Below, piece by piece: positions 18,837-28,929 of a stretch of DNA of 64,000 bases. A program made the position numbers and the translations under genes. The notes under the pieces are model-generated. The model was given only the letters and a program-made list of their open reading frames with translations. It searched no databases and was not told the origin of the DNA. Where the stretch lies: the NCBI GenBank assembly GCA_036365515.1, contig CM070875.1, positions 103,210,628 through 103,274,627 of the forward strand, written 5' to 3'. Within the stretch, counting starts at the first letter, position 1, and every line of letters begins with the position of its first letter. This stretch comes from Torymus aiolomorphi (lineage: Eukaryota > Arthropoda > Insecta > Hymenoptera > Torymidae).

Positions 18837-20079
18837 CTTTCGCACCTGCGTCCTCATTACGGCTTTCAACGATGGCAATGTTGGTGAATGCGCCGAGGTT
18901 GATGGTTGTGAGGACGATGATGGCGGCAATGGTATCGATGATACCAGCATCGATCCCTAAAAAAGTATTACATTTAAATTCATGTATAAAATAATATTAT
19001 TTAACAAATTTATAATTCTTTTATTTACCCCGTGATCCTTAAAACATTTAGCTGGTGTTGAAAACATATCATTCTTGGACTGAAAAGATAAAAGGAATTC
19101 TTAAAATTGACATTAATTGATTTAATATACATATGCGCTCGCTCGCATATATTATATACACACATAACGCGCGCGCGCTTGCATATATTATATACACACA
19201 TACGCGCACGCTTGCATATATTATATACACACATACGCGCGCGCGCTCGCATATATTATATACACACACACATATGCGCTCGCTCCCATATATTATATAC
19301 ACACACACACACATACAAAATATTTTCAATTAAACACATATAAAATTTCACATTACCTTATTCATAAGAATATTTGACATCAGCGGTGGTACATATGAGG
19401 ATGACAGCGATGATGTATACGAGGAAGGCAGCGGTGGTACGTATGAGGAGAGCGACGTAGATGTCGTTAACGAGACCGGCAACCGTGGTACGTATGACGC
19501 TGAATACAGCTGCTCCAGCGTGCTGTCGAGCGGCATAGACGTTGTCGACGGAGACGGGATCGGTGGCACGTACAACGTCATCGACGGAGATGGCAGCGGT
19601 GGTACGTACGACGCCGAATACAGCGACATAGACGTCGTCGACGGAGACGGCAGTGGTGACACATACGACGTCGTGTACCGCGTGCTGTCGAGCGGCGTGG
19701 ACGTGGAGTCAAGCGGCTTGTATGTGGAGTCAAGCGGCATCTGGTATGAGGCGGATGATATCGGTGACTGCAACTCTCCACAGAATGAGAGATAATAATC
19801 TTTCATGGGTTCTGCACTCTCTTTCTCGTCAATAATCACCGGTTGGAGCTGTTCCATTACCTTTCCACTATCTTGAGTACTTACATGCTCCAGCACTTCC
19901 TCGATTACTTCAAGATCCGCGATACTGAGCTGCTGCATGTCCTCTTCCCCGGGAAAAAACTGCTCAAGCTCACGCATAATATCTCCCACTATGTCATCAT
20001 TAAATGACTCCACAGCTTCACCATCCACCATCAAGCCCAGCTCTCGCAGTACTTCCTCTTCAAACTGGGATGAATCCAT
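18123..20079 (-). CDS. Four-exon gene: acidic N-terminus, YVPP repeats, basic C-terminus
   Basis: Model: exon 1 20079-19357, exon 2 19079-19029, exon 3 18956-18846, exon 4 18272-18123. All three introns have GT...AG ends and phase 0, and the joined frame is open to TAA at 18123-18125, about 344 residues. Residues 1-110 are acidic (DSSQFEEEVLRELG, EEDMQQLSIADLEVIEEV). Residues about 120-240 repeat SYVPPLPSPST and PLDST roughly eight times. Exon 4 is Lys-rich, with a 19-base A run (18182-18200 on minus) followed by SSLPSSAIENEDLFYLQER. Acidic plus Pro-rich plus basic suggests a transcription activator or nucleic-acid-binding regulator, which is inference only. Unspliced alternatives stop at 19348 or 18834. 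The promoter matches the neighbouring virus-like genes. Confidence 0.6.
18589..18776. mobile_element. Short MITE in intron 3
   Basis: ATTGGTACTTTTGAAGAGATG at the left is matched by the inverted CATCTCCTCAAAAGTACCAAT at the right, giving a 188-base element between exons 3 and 4 of the 18123-20079 gene. A diverged extra end lies at about 18557. An (AT)n tract follows at about 18788-18832. Confidence 0.6.
18846..18956 (-). CDS. Exon 3 of the 18123-20079 gene
   Basis: CTTTTTTAG acceptor, 37 codons in phase (GSMLVSSIPLPPSSSSQ ... VMRTQ), then donor CAG|GTGCG. If the donor is not used the frame ends four codons later. Confidence 0.55.
19029..19079 (-). CDS. Exon 2 of the 18123-20079 gene
   Basis: A TTATCTTTTCAG acceptor and GGG|GTAAAT donor enclose exactly 17 codons (SKNDMFSTPAKCFKDHG) with no stop. 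The phase matches both neighbours. Confidence 0.55.
19131..19315. repeat. Minisatellite in intron 1
   Basis: Five copies of a unit of about 38-42 bases built of CATATATTATATACACACA plus a CG-dinucleotide run (CGCGCGCGC). It sits between exons 1 and 2 of the minus-strand gene. Confidence 0.85.
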
Positions 20080-20120
20080 CTTACAAACTCGGCGCAGCAG
20101 TCGGTGAAACAGAAGACGAC

Positions 20121-20155
20121 TGATGAATGTTCACACACTCAACCCTTCTTATATA
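20121..20155 (-). promoter_or_regulatory. Core promoter of the 18123-20079 gene
   Basis: TATATAAG at 20148-20155 and ATCAGTC with its A at 20121 lie 34 bases apart on the minus strand, 42 bases before the ATG. It is the third use of this design in 4 kb. Confidence 0.7.
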
Positions 20156-20199
20156 CCTAAATAGAGAGCCCTTCGAAGAATTCATCGAATTTTTGCTCG

Positions 20200-20535
20200 A
20201 ATTTTTGGTCGAAAACATCCCATTTTTTGAGAAAATCGCATTTTTCTCGAAAATTCCGTTTTTTCAAGAAAAACATACTCGCGAGTAAATGCTCTCGGAA
20301 ACATCCCTTTTTCATAGAAAAAACACGAGATAAATGAAAAACTCTTTTTATTTTAATTATTTAATTATTAATATTTCATTGATCTCAATTTTCAGCAAAA
20401 ACACTTTTTTTCCAAGAAAAATCCATTTTTTTTAAAGAAAAAAGCCGTTTTTCTCTGAAAATCCATTGCTGAGGGGGTTCTGGCGCACTGCGCGGGGTTG
20501 AGTTATCACCGCTCGTGAAGTTGTGCGCTAGAAAT
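20200..20535. other. Upstream region with TTTTTCGA-type short repeats
   Basis: Many short runs such as CGAATTTTTG, CGAAAA and TTTTTCTCGAAAA. No ORF. At 20469-20488 a stretch differs at two places from the left arm of the hairpin that starts at 20536. Confidence 0.5.
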
Positions 20536-20579
20536 GCTGGGAGGGTTCTGGCGCAGGAGTGCGCCAGAACCCTCCCAGC
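20536..20579. repeat. Perfect 20-bp hairpin with 4-base loop
   Basis: Arms 20536-20555 and 20560-20579 are exact reverse complements (starting GCTGGGAGGGTTCTGG) with a GGAG loop. It is GC-rich in an AT-rich region and follows the virus-like genes. It could be a terminal or replication hairpin, a transcript-end structure, or the centre of a MITE; the sequence does not decide. Confidence 0.8.
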
Positions 20580-20650
20580 TTACCTACTTAGATAAAAAAT
20601 TATTTTTTTATAAGTAATCATGACGCTGTGAACAAGTAGCTTTGTAAAAA

Positions 20651-20706
20651 AGGGGTGGGTGGGGGTTTGGGTGTGGGTGCGTGCGGGCGGGCGTGCGGAC
20701 GTGCGG

Positions 20707-20741
<35 letters not shown>

Positions 20742-20745
20742 TGTA
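20651..20745. repeat. GTGC-rich microsatellite
   Basis: A G/T-rich run passes into (GTGC)n and (GCGT)n repeats. The open frames over it are artefacts of the repeat. Confidence 0.85.
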
Positions 20746-21100
20746 TGTAAACTTTTTATATCCGGGAAACGAATCGACCTATTTTCGTCGGACAAAGACT
20801 ATTCTCTTCATATCGCGAAAAAAACTTGTTATCCTCATCTATTAGCGTTTTTATTGATTTTCTTTTTTTTCTGTAAACAAAAAACTTAAACTCATTGAAG
20901 ACTATATTTTGTTTAAATTTTAAGAGATTATCTTCATTTGTTTGTTAGCAAAAAACTTTTTTAAATAAAATTTGCGTTTTCGTTGCCGCACGATAACAAG
21001 AGTAAAAATTATCCAATCATCCTGAAATTTGGCGCAGATGTAGCTTTTATTGGGACCTTGAATAAGTTCTCGCTGTTTTTTGTGAAAATTGATGCTTTAT

Positions 21101-22167
21101 TTAAAGTATGTAGTAAAAAGCATGCCTCTCAAAATATTGCCCATCATTAGTCACTACTTTCTTCCATCTTTCTGGCAATTTACGGATTCCATCTCGGAAG
21201 AACTGCTCGTCTTTTGAAGCTATCCAAGAATCGACCCATTTTTTGGCATCTTCAGAAAAATGGAAGTGCTGCTCAGCCAGTCCATGAACCATCGACCGGA
21301 ACAAGGGTAGTCGGAAGGAGCAATGTCTGGGCTATGCGTTGGGTGAGGTAGGACATCCCACTGAAGCACCTCCAAAGTTTCTTTGACGACTTTTGCAACA
21401 TGTGGCCGAGCATTGTCATGTAACAAAATCACCTTGTCGTGTCTCTACTCGTACAGCGGCCATTTTTCCTTTAGGGCTCGGCTCAAACACATCAATTGCA
21501 TTCGATAGCGATTTCCCGTGATAGATTCGTTCGATTTCAGCAGTTCATAATAAATTACACCCTGCTGATCCCACCAAATGCAGAGGAGAAGCTTCGAACC
21601 ATGGATATTTGGCTTTGCGGACGATGTAGATGCATTGCCGGGCTTATCCCACGATTTTTTACGCTTAGGATTGTCGTACTGTATCCACTTTTCATCGCCA
21701 GTCACAATACGATGCAAAAAACCTTTCCTTTTCTGCCGTTGAAGCAGCACTTCATAAGTGAGAAAACGCCGTTCGACGTCTTTCGGCTTCAACTCATATG
21801 GCACTCAATATCCTCGCTTCTAGATCATTCCTAACGTTTTCAAACGTTTCGAAACTGTTGTCTCATCTACTCGTAATGATTTTGCAAGTTCAGCTAGCAT
21901 CTGACATGAGTCTTCATTTAGTAATTCCTCCAGTTCTTTGTCATGAAACTTTTTTCGTGCACCAGCACGTTCTTTATCTCCAAGATCAAAATCGTTATTT
22001 TTGAAGCGTCGAATCCAGTCTCTGCATGTCGTTTCCGACAGAGCATGGTCACTGTGAGTTTCAACAAGTATCCTGTGCGCTTCAGCTGCAGAGTTTTTTT
22101 TTTTTTTAATAAAATAGTGCAATAAAATTCCCCGCAAATACTCTTTACTTGGCACAAAACTTGACAT
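21101..22167 (-). pseudogene. Mariner transposase (frameshifted)
   Basis: The ATG at 22167 opens MSSFVPSKEYLRG and the N-terminal HTH region (CRDWIRRFKNNDFDLGDKER). The catalytic D,D34D triad is visible: [20 protein letters not shown] and PDIAPSDY. The usual WVPHEL linker appears as VPYEL. Frames change near 21815, 21440 and 21300, so no active protein is made. Together the pieces give about 350 residues, the normal mariner length. Confidence 0.9.
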
Positions 22168-22302
22168 TTTTAGTAGTAAGAACAAAAAACGCTGTTTACA
22201 CTATGGCGAACTAATATACACTTAATTCCATAGAATTTCTTTGTCACTCATTATTAAATAGTTTTGGAAAGGTTCGATGTTAATGAGTACATTGAGTTAC
22301 TA

Positions 22303-22350
22303 TTTGTGCAACGTTTCGATAACTGTTTTGTTAACCTTATCAAGCACTAG
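22303..22350 (-). ncRNA. Hammerhead-like motif, PLE-1 left arm
   Basis: On the minus strand GCTTGATAAGG, a short stem-loop, then CGAAACGTTGC. This matches the hammerhead core (CUGANGA ... GAAA) with one weak position and recurs inverted at about 28143-28187. Hammerheads are known in PLE terminal repeats. Confidence 0.5.
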
Positions 22351-23133
22351 AATTTATACAAATAAACAATTTGCTCGTCATTCTTACCTAAAATTACAAT
22401 CATTATAATGTTAAGACATCGTCAAATTAATAAAATTGTGTTTTTGTTTATCTAAAAATATAGAAACAATAGTGAAAAATCAGACGGAAACCTTGCACAA
22501 AGGTGAGAAGTCAAATTGATTACAACTGTTACCTTGCTTTCTTGGTAAAAACAAAATAAACATCGTCAATTGTATTAAAATCTATGCACACTTTTTAACT
22601 CACATTAAGATAGGACAGTAACTGAATAAATTAACATATAATAAACCAAACAATAATAAATTAACACAAAGGAAAGCAAAGGCAGTCAGACTACGTTAAG
22701 AATATGTAACCAGAACTAATAAATTTAAATATAGTCAAGTGATCAATACCAACGTCAATTAACTACGTATATGACATAGTAATTGACACAGTATATCAAT
22801 GACAACATTAAAATCTAATTAATTTATAATTCTTATCTAAACAGGTAGATAAGGTCAGTTTAGTTAAAACTTTATTGTTAGTGTCCTAAAAATCAGTTTG
22901 TCAAAAACAGAAAGTAAAACCTTAAATTGTACCAATAAAAATAACAGTTTTATTCAATTTATTTGATTCTTTTCAATTTGTTCAATAATTGGGAATAATG
23001 GTTGCTTAATTTCTGAGTGTCTTCTTTTATATTTATAGGATTGTCTTGTAATTTGATGTTAATCATTTCAGAAATTAATCTTTTTTTCCAACAACTTTCG
23101 GTATCAAGTATCTTAGCATTATCAAAGTTAAAT

Positions 23134-23420
23134 CGAATGTAATGATTGTAATGCTAGTTACGTAGGAGAGAGTAAACGCATGTTAAATACTAGATTAAAA
23201 GAACACATTGCGAATACTAAAAAAGATGATGACAAAAAATTTGTAATTAATAGTCACATCAACAATTATAAACATAAGTTTAACTTTGATAATGCTAAGA
23301 TACTTGATACCGAAAGTTGTTGGAAAAAAAGATTCATTTCTGAAATGATTAACATCAAATTATAAGACAATCCTATAAATATAAAAGAAGACACTCAGAA
23401 ATTAAGCAACCATTATTCCC
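23134..23420 (+). pseudogene. GIY-YIG endonuclease C-terminal fragment (PLE-1)
   Basis: Reads CNDCNASYVGESKRMLNTRLKEH onward with ILDTESCWKKRFISEMINI, the typical end of a PLE GIY-YIG domain. The start of the domain is missing because the frame begins at the palindrome centre; the inverted arm to the left carries the same sequence on the other strand, also partial. Confidence 0.75.
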
Positions 23421-24059
23421 AATTATTGAACAAATTGAAAAGAATCAAATAAATTGAATAGAACTGTTATTTTTATTGGTACAACTTAAGGTTTTACTTT
23501 TTGTTTTTGACAAACTGATTTTTAGGACACTAACAATAAAGTTTTGACTAAACTGACCTTATCTACCTGTTTAGATAAGAATTATAAATTAATTAGATTT
23601 TAATGTTGTCATTGATATACTGTGTCAATTACTATGTCATATACGTAGTTAATTGACGTTGGTATTGATCACTTGACTATATTCAAATTTATTAGTTCTG
23701 TTTACATATTCTTAACGTAGTCTGACTGCCTTTGCTTTCCTTTGTGTTAATTTATTATTGTTTGGTTTATTATATGTTAATTTATTCAGTTACTGTCCTA
23801 TCTTAATGTGAGTTAAAAAGTGTGCATAGCTTTTAATACAATTGACGATGTTTATTTTGTCTTTACCAAGAAAGCAAGTTAACAGTTGTAATCAATTTGA
23901 CTTCTCACCTTTGTGCAAGGTTTCCGTCTGATTTTTCACTATTGTTTCTATATTTTTAGATAAACAAAAACACAATTTGAATAAGAAAATCGTTCGTGAA
24001 GATTAATTCAGGTAGTAAATAAACGGACTCTAACGAACTAATGTGTTTTCGACCTTTAT

Positions 24060-24110
24060 TTCGCCGACGTTTCGGGAGTTTTATTTATTACTCCCCTCTT
24101 CAGGGCTACA
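24060..24110 (-). ncRNA. Hammerhead-like motif, PLE-2 left end
   Basis: The minus strand reads CCCTGAAGAGGGGAG, loop, CTCCCGAAACGTCGG: core CUGAAGA, stem II GGGGAG/CTCCC, then GAAA. The copy in the right arm is at 27903-27950 on plus. Confidence 0.65.
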
Positions 24111-24586
24111 AAGTAATTCAACAAATCGTTAAATAATGGACAAATTGTAAACTATTTACAAAAATTTATAAATAATAGAATACCATTAATTAAGGTTTCG
24201 TCTCATAGGAGTTCGTCAAAGTATTTAAAGAAATTAACAAAGTAGAAGTGGCTAAAAGAAGGCCAATCTGTGAAAAAATGTACGGGTATTGAATTTAGTT
24301 AAAGTCTGTTGAAAATTGAAAAATTTTTTAATGTATGTGCAATTGTACTTACGCCAGACTCTGTCTTTTCCGTTCATCATTGTTCCGCTACTTATAATCT
24401 GAATTAATCAGCGTGCAGAACAATACTGAAGGGAAACCGCAAAAGTCTGACGAGATAAAGGAATTATTGACAGTGCGGAAGGTGGGGGGAGAGGAGAGAG
24501 TAGAGAGAGAAAGTAAGAAGGAAAACTATGGAAACAAATCTCATCAAATAAAATTTGAAATTGAATAAACGGAAAATTATAAGCAA

Positions 24587-25215
24587 TTAGTTAGCCATTG
24601 CAAATTGTTTTATAATATCTATTGTTTTCTTATATGAGTTTTTGAGGAAATTTAGATCTTGAATGCAGTTGAGAGTATTGTCGTGGTAGTAAATATTAAG
24701 CATTTCTGAAAACGAACGTTTATAAAAATTCTTCTCTGTATCTAAAATGTTCACTTTATCAAAGTCGATTTTGTGACCCGTATTTTCTATATGTGTCGCT
24801 AAAGCAGATTTTTCCGAGCATTGTTTCACGGCTCTGATATGTTCATTAGTCCGAGTCTTTAGTTTACGTTTGCTCATACCTATGTAAGAGGAAGTACAGT
24901 CCTGACATTTGATATGGTAAACAATGCCACTAGTGTGCATTTTATCTAAACGGTCTTTGCCTAAAGTTATTAGATTATTAAATTTGTTTACGGATTGGAA
25001 TATGGGGATTATGTTATGTTTGTGTAAGATGTGGTTAATTTTTGGAGTGAGGTGTTTAATGAAGGGAAGGACTATTTTGTTTTTTTGAAATACGGAACGT
25101 GGAGTTTTTTCTTTAGTATGTATGCTGTTAGTGATAGTTGCGGTACGTTTCGAAATATATCTATTGATAATGTTAGGTGGATAGTTATTGCAAAGTAAGT
25201 AGTGTTTGACAGTTT
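24587..25215 (-). pseudogene. PLE-2 GIY-YIG endonuclease
   Basis: 24940-24587 encodes MHTSGIVYHIKCQDCTSSYIGMSKRKLKTRTNEH-type sequence, a GIY-YIG nuclease with a preceding CX2C pair, ending near MAN. The segment 25215-24941 supplies the link from reverse transcriptase (NKFNNLITLGKDRLDK region) in one frame. The role is to nick target DNA for priming. Confidence 0.85.
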
Positions 25216-27086
25216 TTAGGTTTTCTTTGTGGAATGTAGATCTGAGAGTTTTATGGCTTTATCTACTAAAGTATATATTATGGCTATTTTTTGTGTGTCA
25301 GGGTGGTGGGAAAGATAGTTTATATAGCGTCCAGAGGCTGTATTTTTTCTGAACCAGTTAGTCGTGATTTTATTTTTATTTCTAATGAGTGTCATATCTA
25401 AGAAATTAATACTATTATTGGATTCTCTTTCTATTGTAAATTGTAAATTGTTATTATAGTTATTAAAGGAGGACAGTATTTCTTCTATTTTTTTGTTTTT
25501 TACTATTAGTAAGCAATCATCTACGTATCTTTTATATAAAAGGATATCTTTACTGTAATTTTTAAGCAATTAGTTTCTAAAATTTCCAGAGCTATATCAG
25601 CAAACCATGGACTAGTACAAAAGCCCATAGGAGCGCCCATAATTTGTTTGTAGTATTTATTATTAAATTGGAGGAAAGTTGAGTCTAAAAGTAGTTTGAT
25701 GCCTTCTAAGAATTCAATTTTGGAGAGATTTATTTTGTTTTTTAGCTATTTCCAACGGTTATCTATTGCAAGAAGGATTAAGTCGGTGGGAATGTTTGTA
25801 AAGAGAGAGACTACATCAAAAGAGGCAAGTTCAAAACCATCAGGAACTGTAATGTTATCGACTATTTCTTTAAGTTCTGTGCTATTTTTTATAGAGGATT
25901 TAGGACGAGGGAAGTGTTTATTAAAAAGGGTGGAGAGACTTTTATCGAAACTATATGTTGGGCTGCCTATTGCTGATACTATGATCCGAATGGGGTTATT
26001 TGCTTTATGTATTTTTACCAATGCATAGGCACGGGCAAGGTTAGTGTTGTCTATTTCTGCGTGCGACACACGTGAAAAACACGTATCTAAATCAAAGACT
26101 CCTTTCTGCTCCCAATCTTTGATAAGATGTTTTATTCTATTTTGTAAAATACGTAAGGGGGACTTTTTTATGATTGTATAGTATTTTTTGTCTGATAGGG
26201 CCGTTTCTACTTTTTCGATGTATTCTGTGTTTTTCATAATGACCGTGACATTCCCCTTGTCTGCTTTTGTCATAAAAATCTCTGGATTGTCTCTTAAGAA
26301 TTTTTTTGTTAATATTAAATTGGAATTAATAATTCTGTCGTCTATATTGATGTGTTGTGTTTTGTTTTTCTTTATGTAATTGTTTACTACTGTTAGTATG
26401 CCATCTTTTATGTTTGAGTTGATGTCGTCTATATTTCTAGTACCAATCTCTATGTTTTTTAGGCATTCGAACATTGTGCGTTTATCCGGATTAATTAGGA
26501 AGTTAAATTTCTCACCTAAGCTAAGAGTGTCTTTAACAGGAGCAGAAATTTGTGTATTAGTCAAATTAATCAGCCACTTGTCTTTAGTCTTTTTGATTTC
26601 TACGGCGTCTTTGTTATTGTTTTGAAAGTCAATGTCTGTATGTAAATAAGTCTGTGAATCTTGGATGTTATAGTACTGCAAAAGGTTGTTGAACTTTTTG
26701 GTGTGTATAGTCGAATGTTTCTGTTTTATGTATGTAATAGATTTGTCATAGTATTTAAGAAATTCTTCTGTTATTATATCTGAGGTGGATGATTTTAATT
26801 TGATAAGTGAACTCTTAATACTATTGTTAAGAAATTTTATGTGTATGTTTAGATCTCGAATTTCTGAATTTAGAAGTTTCTTTTTTGTGTAATGTAATAA
26901 ATGTTTAACTTTTTTGTTGATGAGATTGCTATGGAAGGATAGGTTATTTATAGACTTACATAGGTTAGTGATGTGGCGAGGGAAAATGTCAAATCTCCTG
27001 CACTTCAGTAAGAATTTAAGTTTACTTTCGGATGCCGTCAATTTTTTAGGCAAAGACCGTTTAGATAAAATGCACACTAGTGGCAT
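25216..27086 (-). pseudogene. PLE-2 reverse transcriptase
   Basis: Open from 27086 to a TAG at 25746, then in frame for a short way, then shifted near 25575 into the frame 25569-25216. Motifs include KADKGNVTVIM, FDVVSLFTNIP, GAPMG and YKRYVDDCLLIV (catalytic Asp pair intact), the Penelope/telomerase-like RT class. The 5' start of the coding region is replaced by the inverted arm. One nonsense codon and one or two frameshifts make it inactive. Confidence 0.88.
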
Positions 27087-27420
27087 TGTTTACCATATCA
27101 AATGTCAGGACTGTACTTCCTCTTACATAGGTATGAGCAAACGTAAACTAAAGACTCGGACTAATGAACATATCAGAGCCGTGAAACAATGCTCGGAAAA
27201 ATCTGCTTTAGCGACACATATAGAAAATACGGGTCACAAAATCGACTTTGATAAAGTGAACATTTTAGATACAGAGAAGAATTTTTATAAACGTTCGTTT
27301 TCAGAAATGCTTAATATTTACTACCACGACAATACTCTCAACTGCATTCAAGATCTAAATTTCCTCAAAAACTCATATAAGAAAACAATAGATATTATAA
27401 AACAATTTTGCAATGGCTAA
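27049..27420 (+). pseudogene. Inverted copy of the PLE-2 GIY-YIG domain
   Basis: From 27049 the plus strand repeats the minus-strand sequence of 24963-24587 almost exactly (KMHTSGIVYHIKCQDC onward). The fusion to the sequence before it (from 26914) is an artefact of the arm joining the 5' end. The near identity of the arms points to a recent insertion. Confidence 0.85.
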
Positions 27421-27902
27421 CTAATTGCTTATAATTTTCCGTTTATTCAATTTCAAATTTTATTTGATGAGATTCGTTTCCATAGTTTTCCTTCTTACTT
27501 TCTCTCTCTACTCTCTCCTCTCCCCCCACCTTCCGCACTGTCAATAATTCCTTTATCTCGTCAGACTTTTGCGGTTTCCCTTCAGTATTGTTCTGCACGC
27601 TGATTAATTCAGATTATAAGTAGCGGAACAATGATGAACGGAAAAGACAGAGTCTGGCGTAAGTACAATTGCACATACATTAAAAAATTTTTCAATTTTC
27701 AACAGACTTTAACTAAATTCAATACCCGTACATTTTTTCACAGATTGGCCTTCTTTTAGCCACTTCTACTTTGTTAATTTCTTTAAATACTTTGACGAAC
27801 TCCTATGAGACGAAACCTTAATTAATGGTATTCTATTATTTATAAATTTTTGTAAATAGTTTACAATTTGTCCATTATTTAACGATTTGTTGAATTACTT
27901 TG

Positions 27903-27950
27903 TAGCCCTGAAGAGGGGAGTAATAAATAAAACTCCCGAAACGTCGGCGA
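27903..27950 (+). ncRNA. Hammerhead-like motif, PLE-2 right arm
   Basis: Mirror copy of 24060-24110: CCCTGAAGAGGGGAG ... CTCCCGAAACGTCGG. Confidence 0.6.
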
Positions 27951-28357
27951 AATAAAGGTCGAAAACACATTAGTTCGTTAGAGTCCGTTTATTTACTACC
28001 TGAAAAACACAATTTTATTAATTTGACGATGTCTTAACATTATAATGATTGTAATTTTAGGTAAGAATGACGAGCAAATTGTTTATTTGTATGTATTTTA
28101 ATTATTGACTTGTACTTATCTCCATATTTTAATAAATTCTAGTGCTTGATAAGGATAACAAAACAGTTATCGAAACGTTGCACAAATAGTAACTCAATGT
28201 ACTCATTAACATCGAACATTTCCAAAACTAATATACACTTAAGTTCAAGCTTACCGACAGTACTTCCTTATAGATGTGTTAGCATCTGAAATTACATACA
28301 CTTAGTCCTGGTAACGCCATCTGTTAGGAAATAGCGAGAACTTATTGAAGGACCCAA

Positions 28358-28663
28358 TATATATCTTCAGTTCGAGTTCTTTGCCCAAAAAAATCGGTCC
28401 TTGACGACCAAAGATATTTGAGGATAAAAATTTGTGTTTTAAATTTTCGAATCGTGTTTACTCAGAGAATACTTGATTTATCGACTTAAATTTTTAACTA
28501 CTTAATAAACTCTTTAAAGATTATATTTAGTTAAAATTTCAAAAGATTACCTTCATTTTAAAAAAAAAAAAAAAGGTTTTTTACACTTACCTGCATTTAT
28601 TTACATTTTTAAATTTTTGCTAGAGTTGTAGTTAATTAAACTATTATTAACTAATAATAATTT
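28358..28663. other. AT-rich flank of mariner
   Basis: No gene. The stretch 28500-28575 resembles 20885-20960 on the other side of mariner (ACTC..T.AAGA.TATATTT ... TTCATTT), so mariner lies among diverged copies of a dispersed repeat. Confidence 0.5.
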
Positions 28664-28929
28664 TACTTATTTATTTATTTATTTGAACCAAAATTTACAT
28701 GGAGTAAAATCCCGTAGAGGTAAATTCAGTTACCTGTTCGCTGGGTGGTCGAGATTTTCAAAATTTGAATTTAAAAACTAGAAACTAATAATAAAGATAA
28801 AATATATTAATATAACATTTTTATAATATGTCTAAAATTGTCAACTAGACGCAAATATAGTGAAAACGATGCGTTTTCAACAAAAAATATATATGTGGAC
28901 TTAAAAGCTTATCACTAAATATTTTTGGT

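Larger units (their letters stand above)
23979..28002 (-). mobile_element. PLE-2: Penelope-like element with 955-bp inverted arms
   Basis: Inserted in PLE-1 with the 13-base duplication AAAAACACAATTT (23966-23978 and 28003-28015). Reverse transcriptase and GIY-YIG lie on the minus strand. The 3' part (about 24009-24963) is repeated inverted and nearly identical at 27049-28002, joined to the 5' end of the coding region, the arrangement known for PLE terminal repeats. A 30-base tail (23979-24008) occurs only on the left. Confidence 0.88.
22226..28225. mobile_element. PLE-1: palindromic Penelope-like element, split by PLE-2
   Basis: A Penelope-like element without a reverse transcriptase: two long inverted arms (about 22226-23130, and 23135-23978 continued at 28016-28225) meet in the middle. 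Each arm carries the tail of a GIY-YIG gene and a hammerhead-like motif. It is flanked by the 17-base duplication of mariner sequence. PLE-2 sits in the right arm with its own 13-base duplication. Confidence 0.8.
21050..28357 (-). mobile_element. Mariner transposon interrupted by PLE-1
   Basis: The inverted ends TTGGGACCTTGAATAAGT (21050) and its counterpart ending GGACCCAA (28357) are each flanked by TA. The transposase half is at 21101-22167. The element is split at 22209-22225/28226-28242, where a 17-base target duplication (AACTAATATACACTTAA) encloses a 6-kb insertion. Without the insertion mariner would be about 1.3 kb, the usual size. Confidence 0.88.

Noticed and set aside
19107..19343. 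Several overlapping open frames on both strands with repeated IYTH/YIIYASER residues
   Set aside because: They are translations of the intron minisatellite and have no start context or constraint.
19520..19795. 91-codon plus-strand frame rich in GDG and VDV
   Set aside because: Complement of the YVPP repeat in exon 1 of the minus-strand gene, which has promoter and splice support.
20580..20795. 71-codon minus-strand frame with THARTHART repeats
   Set aside because: Translation of the GTGC microsatellite.
26914..27057. Plus-strand start of the 26914-27420 frame taken as a longer protein
   Set aside because: It is antisense to the RT; only the part from 27049 is real, being the inverted arm of PLE-2.
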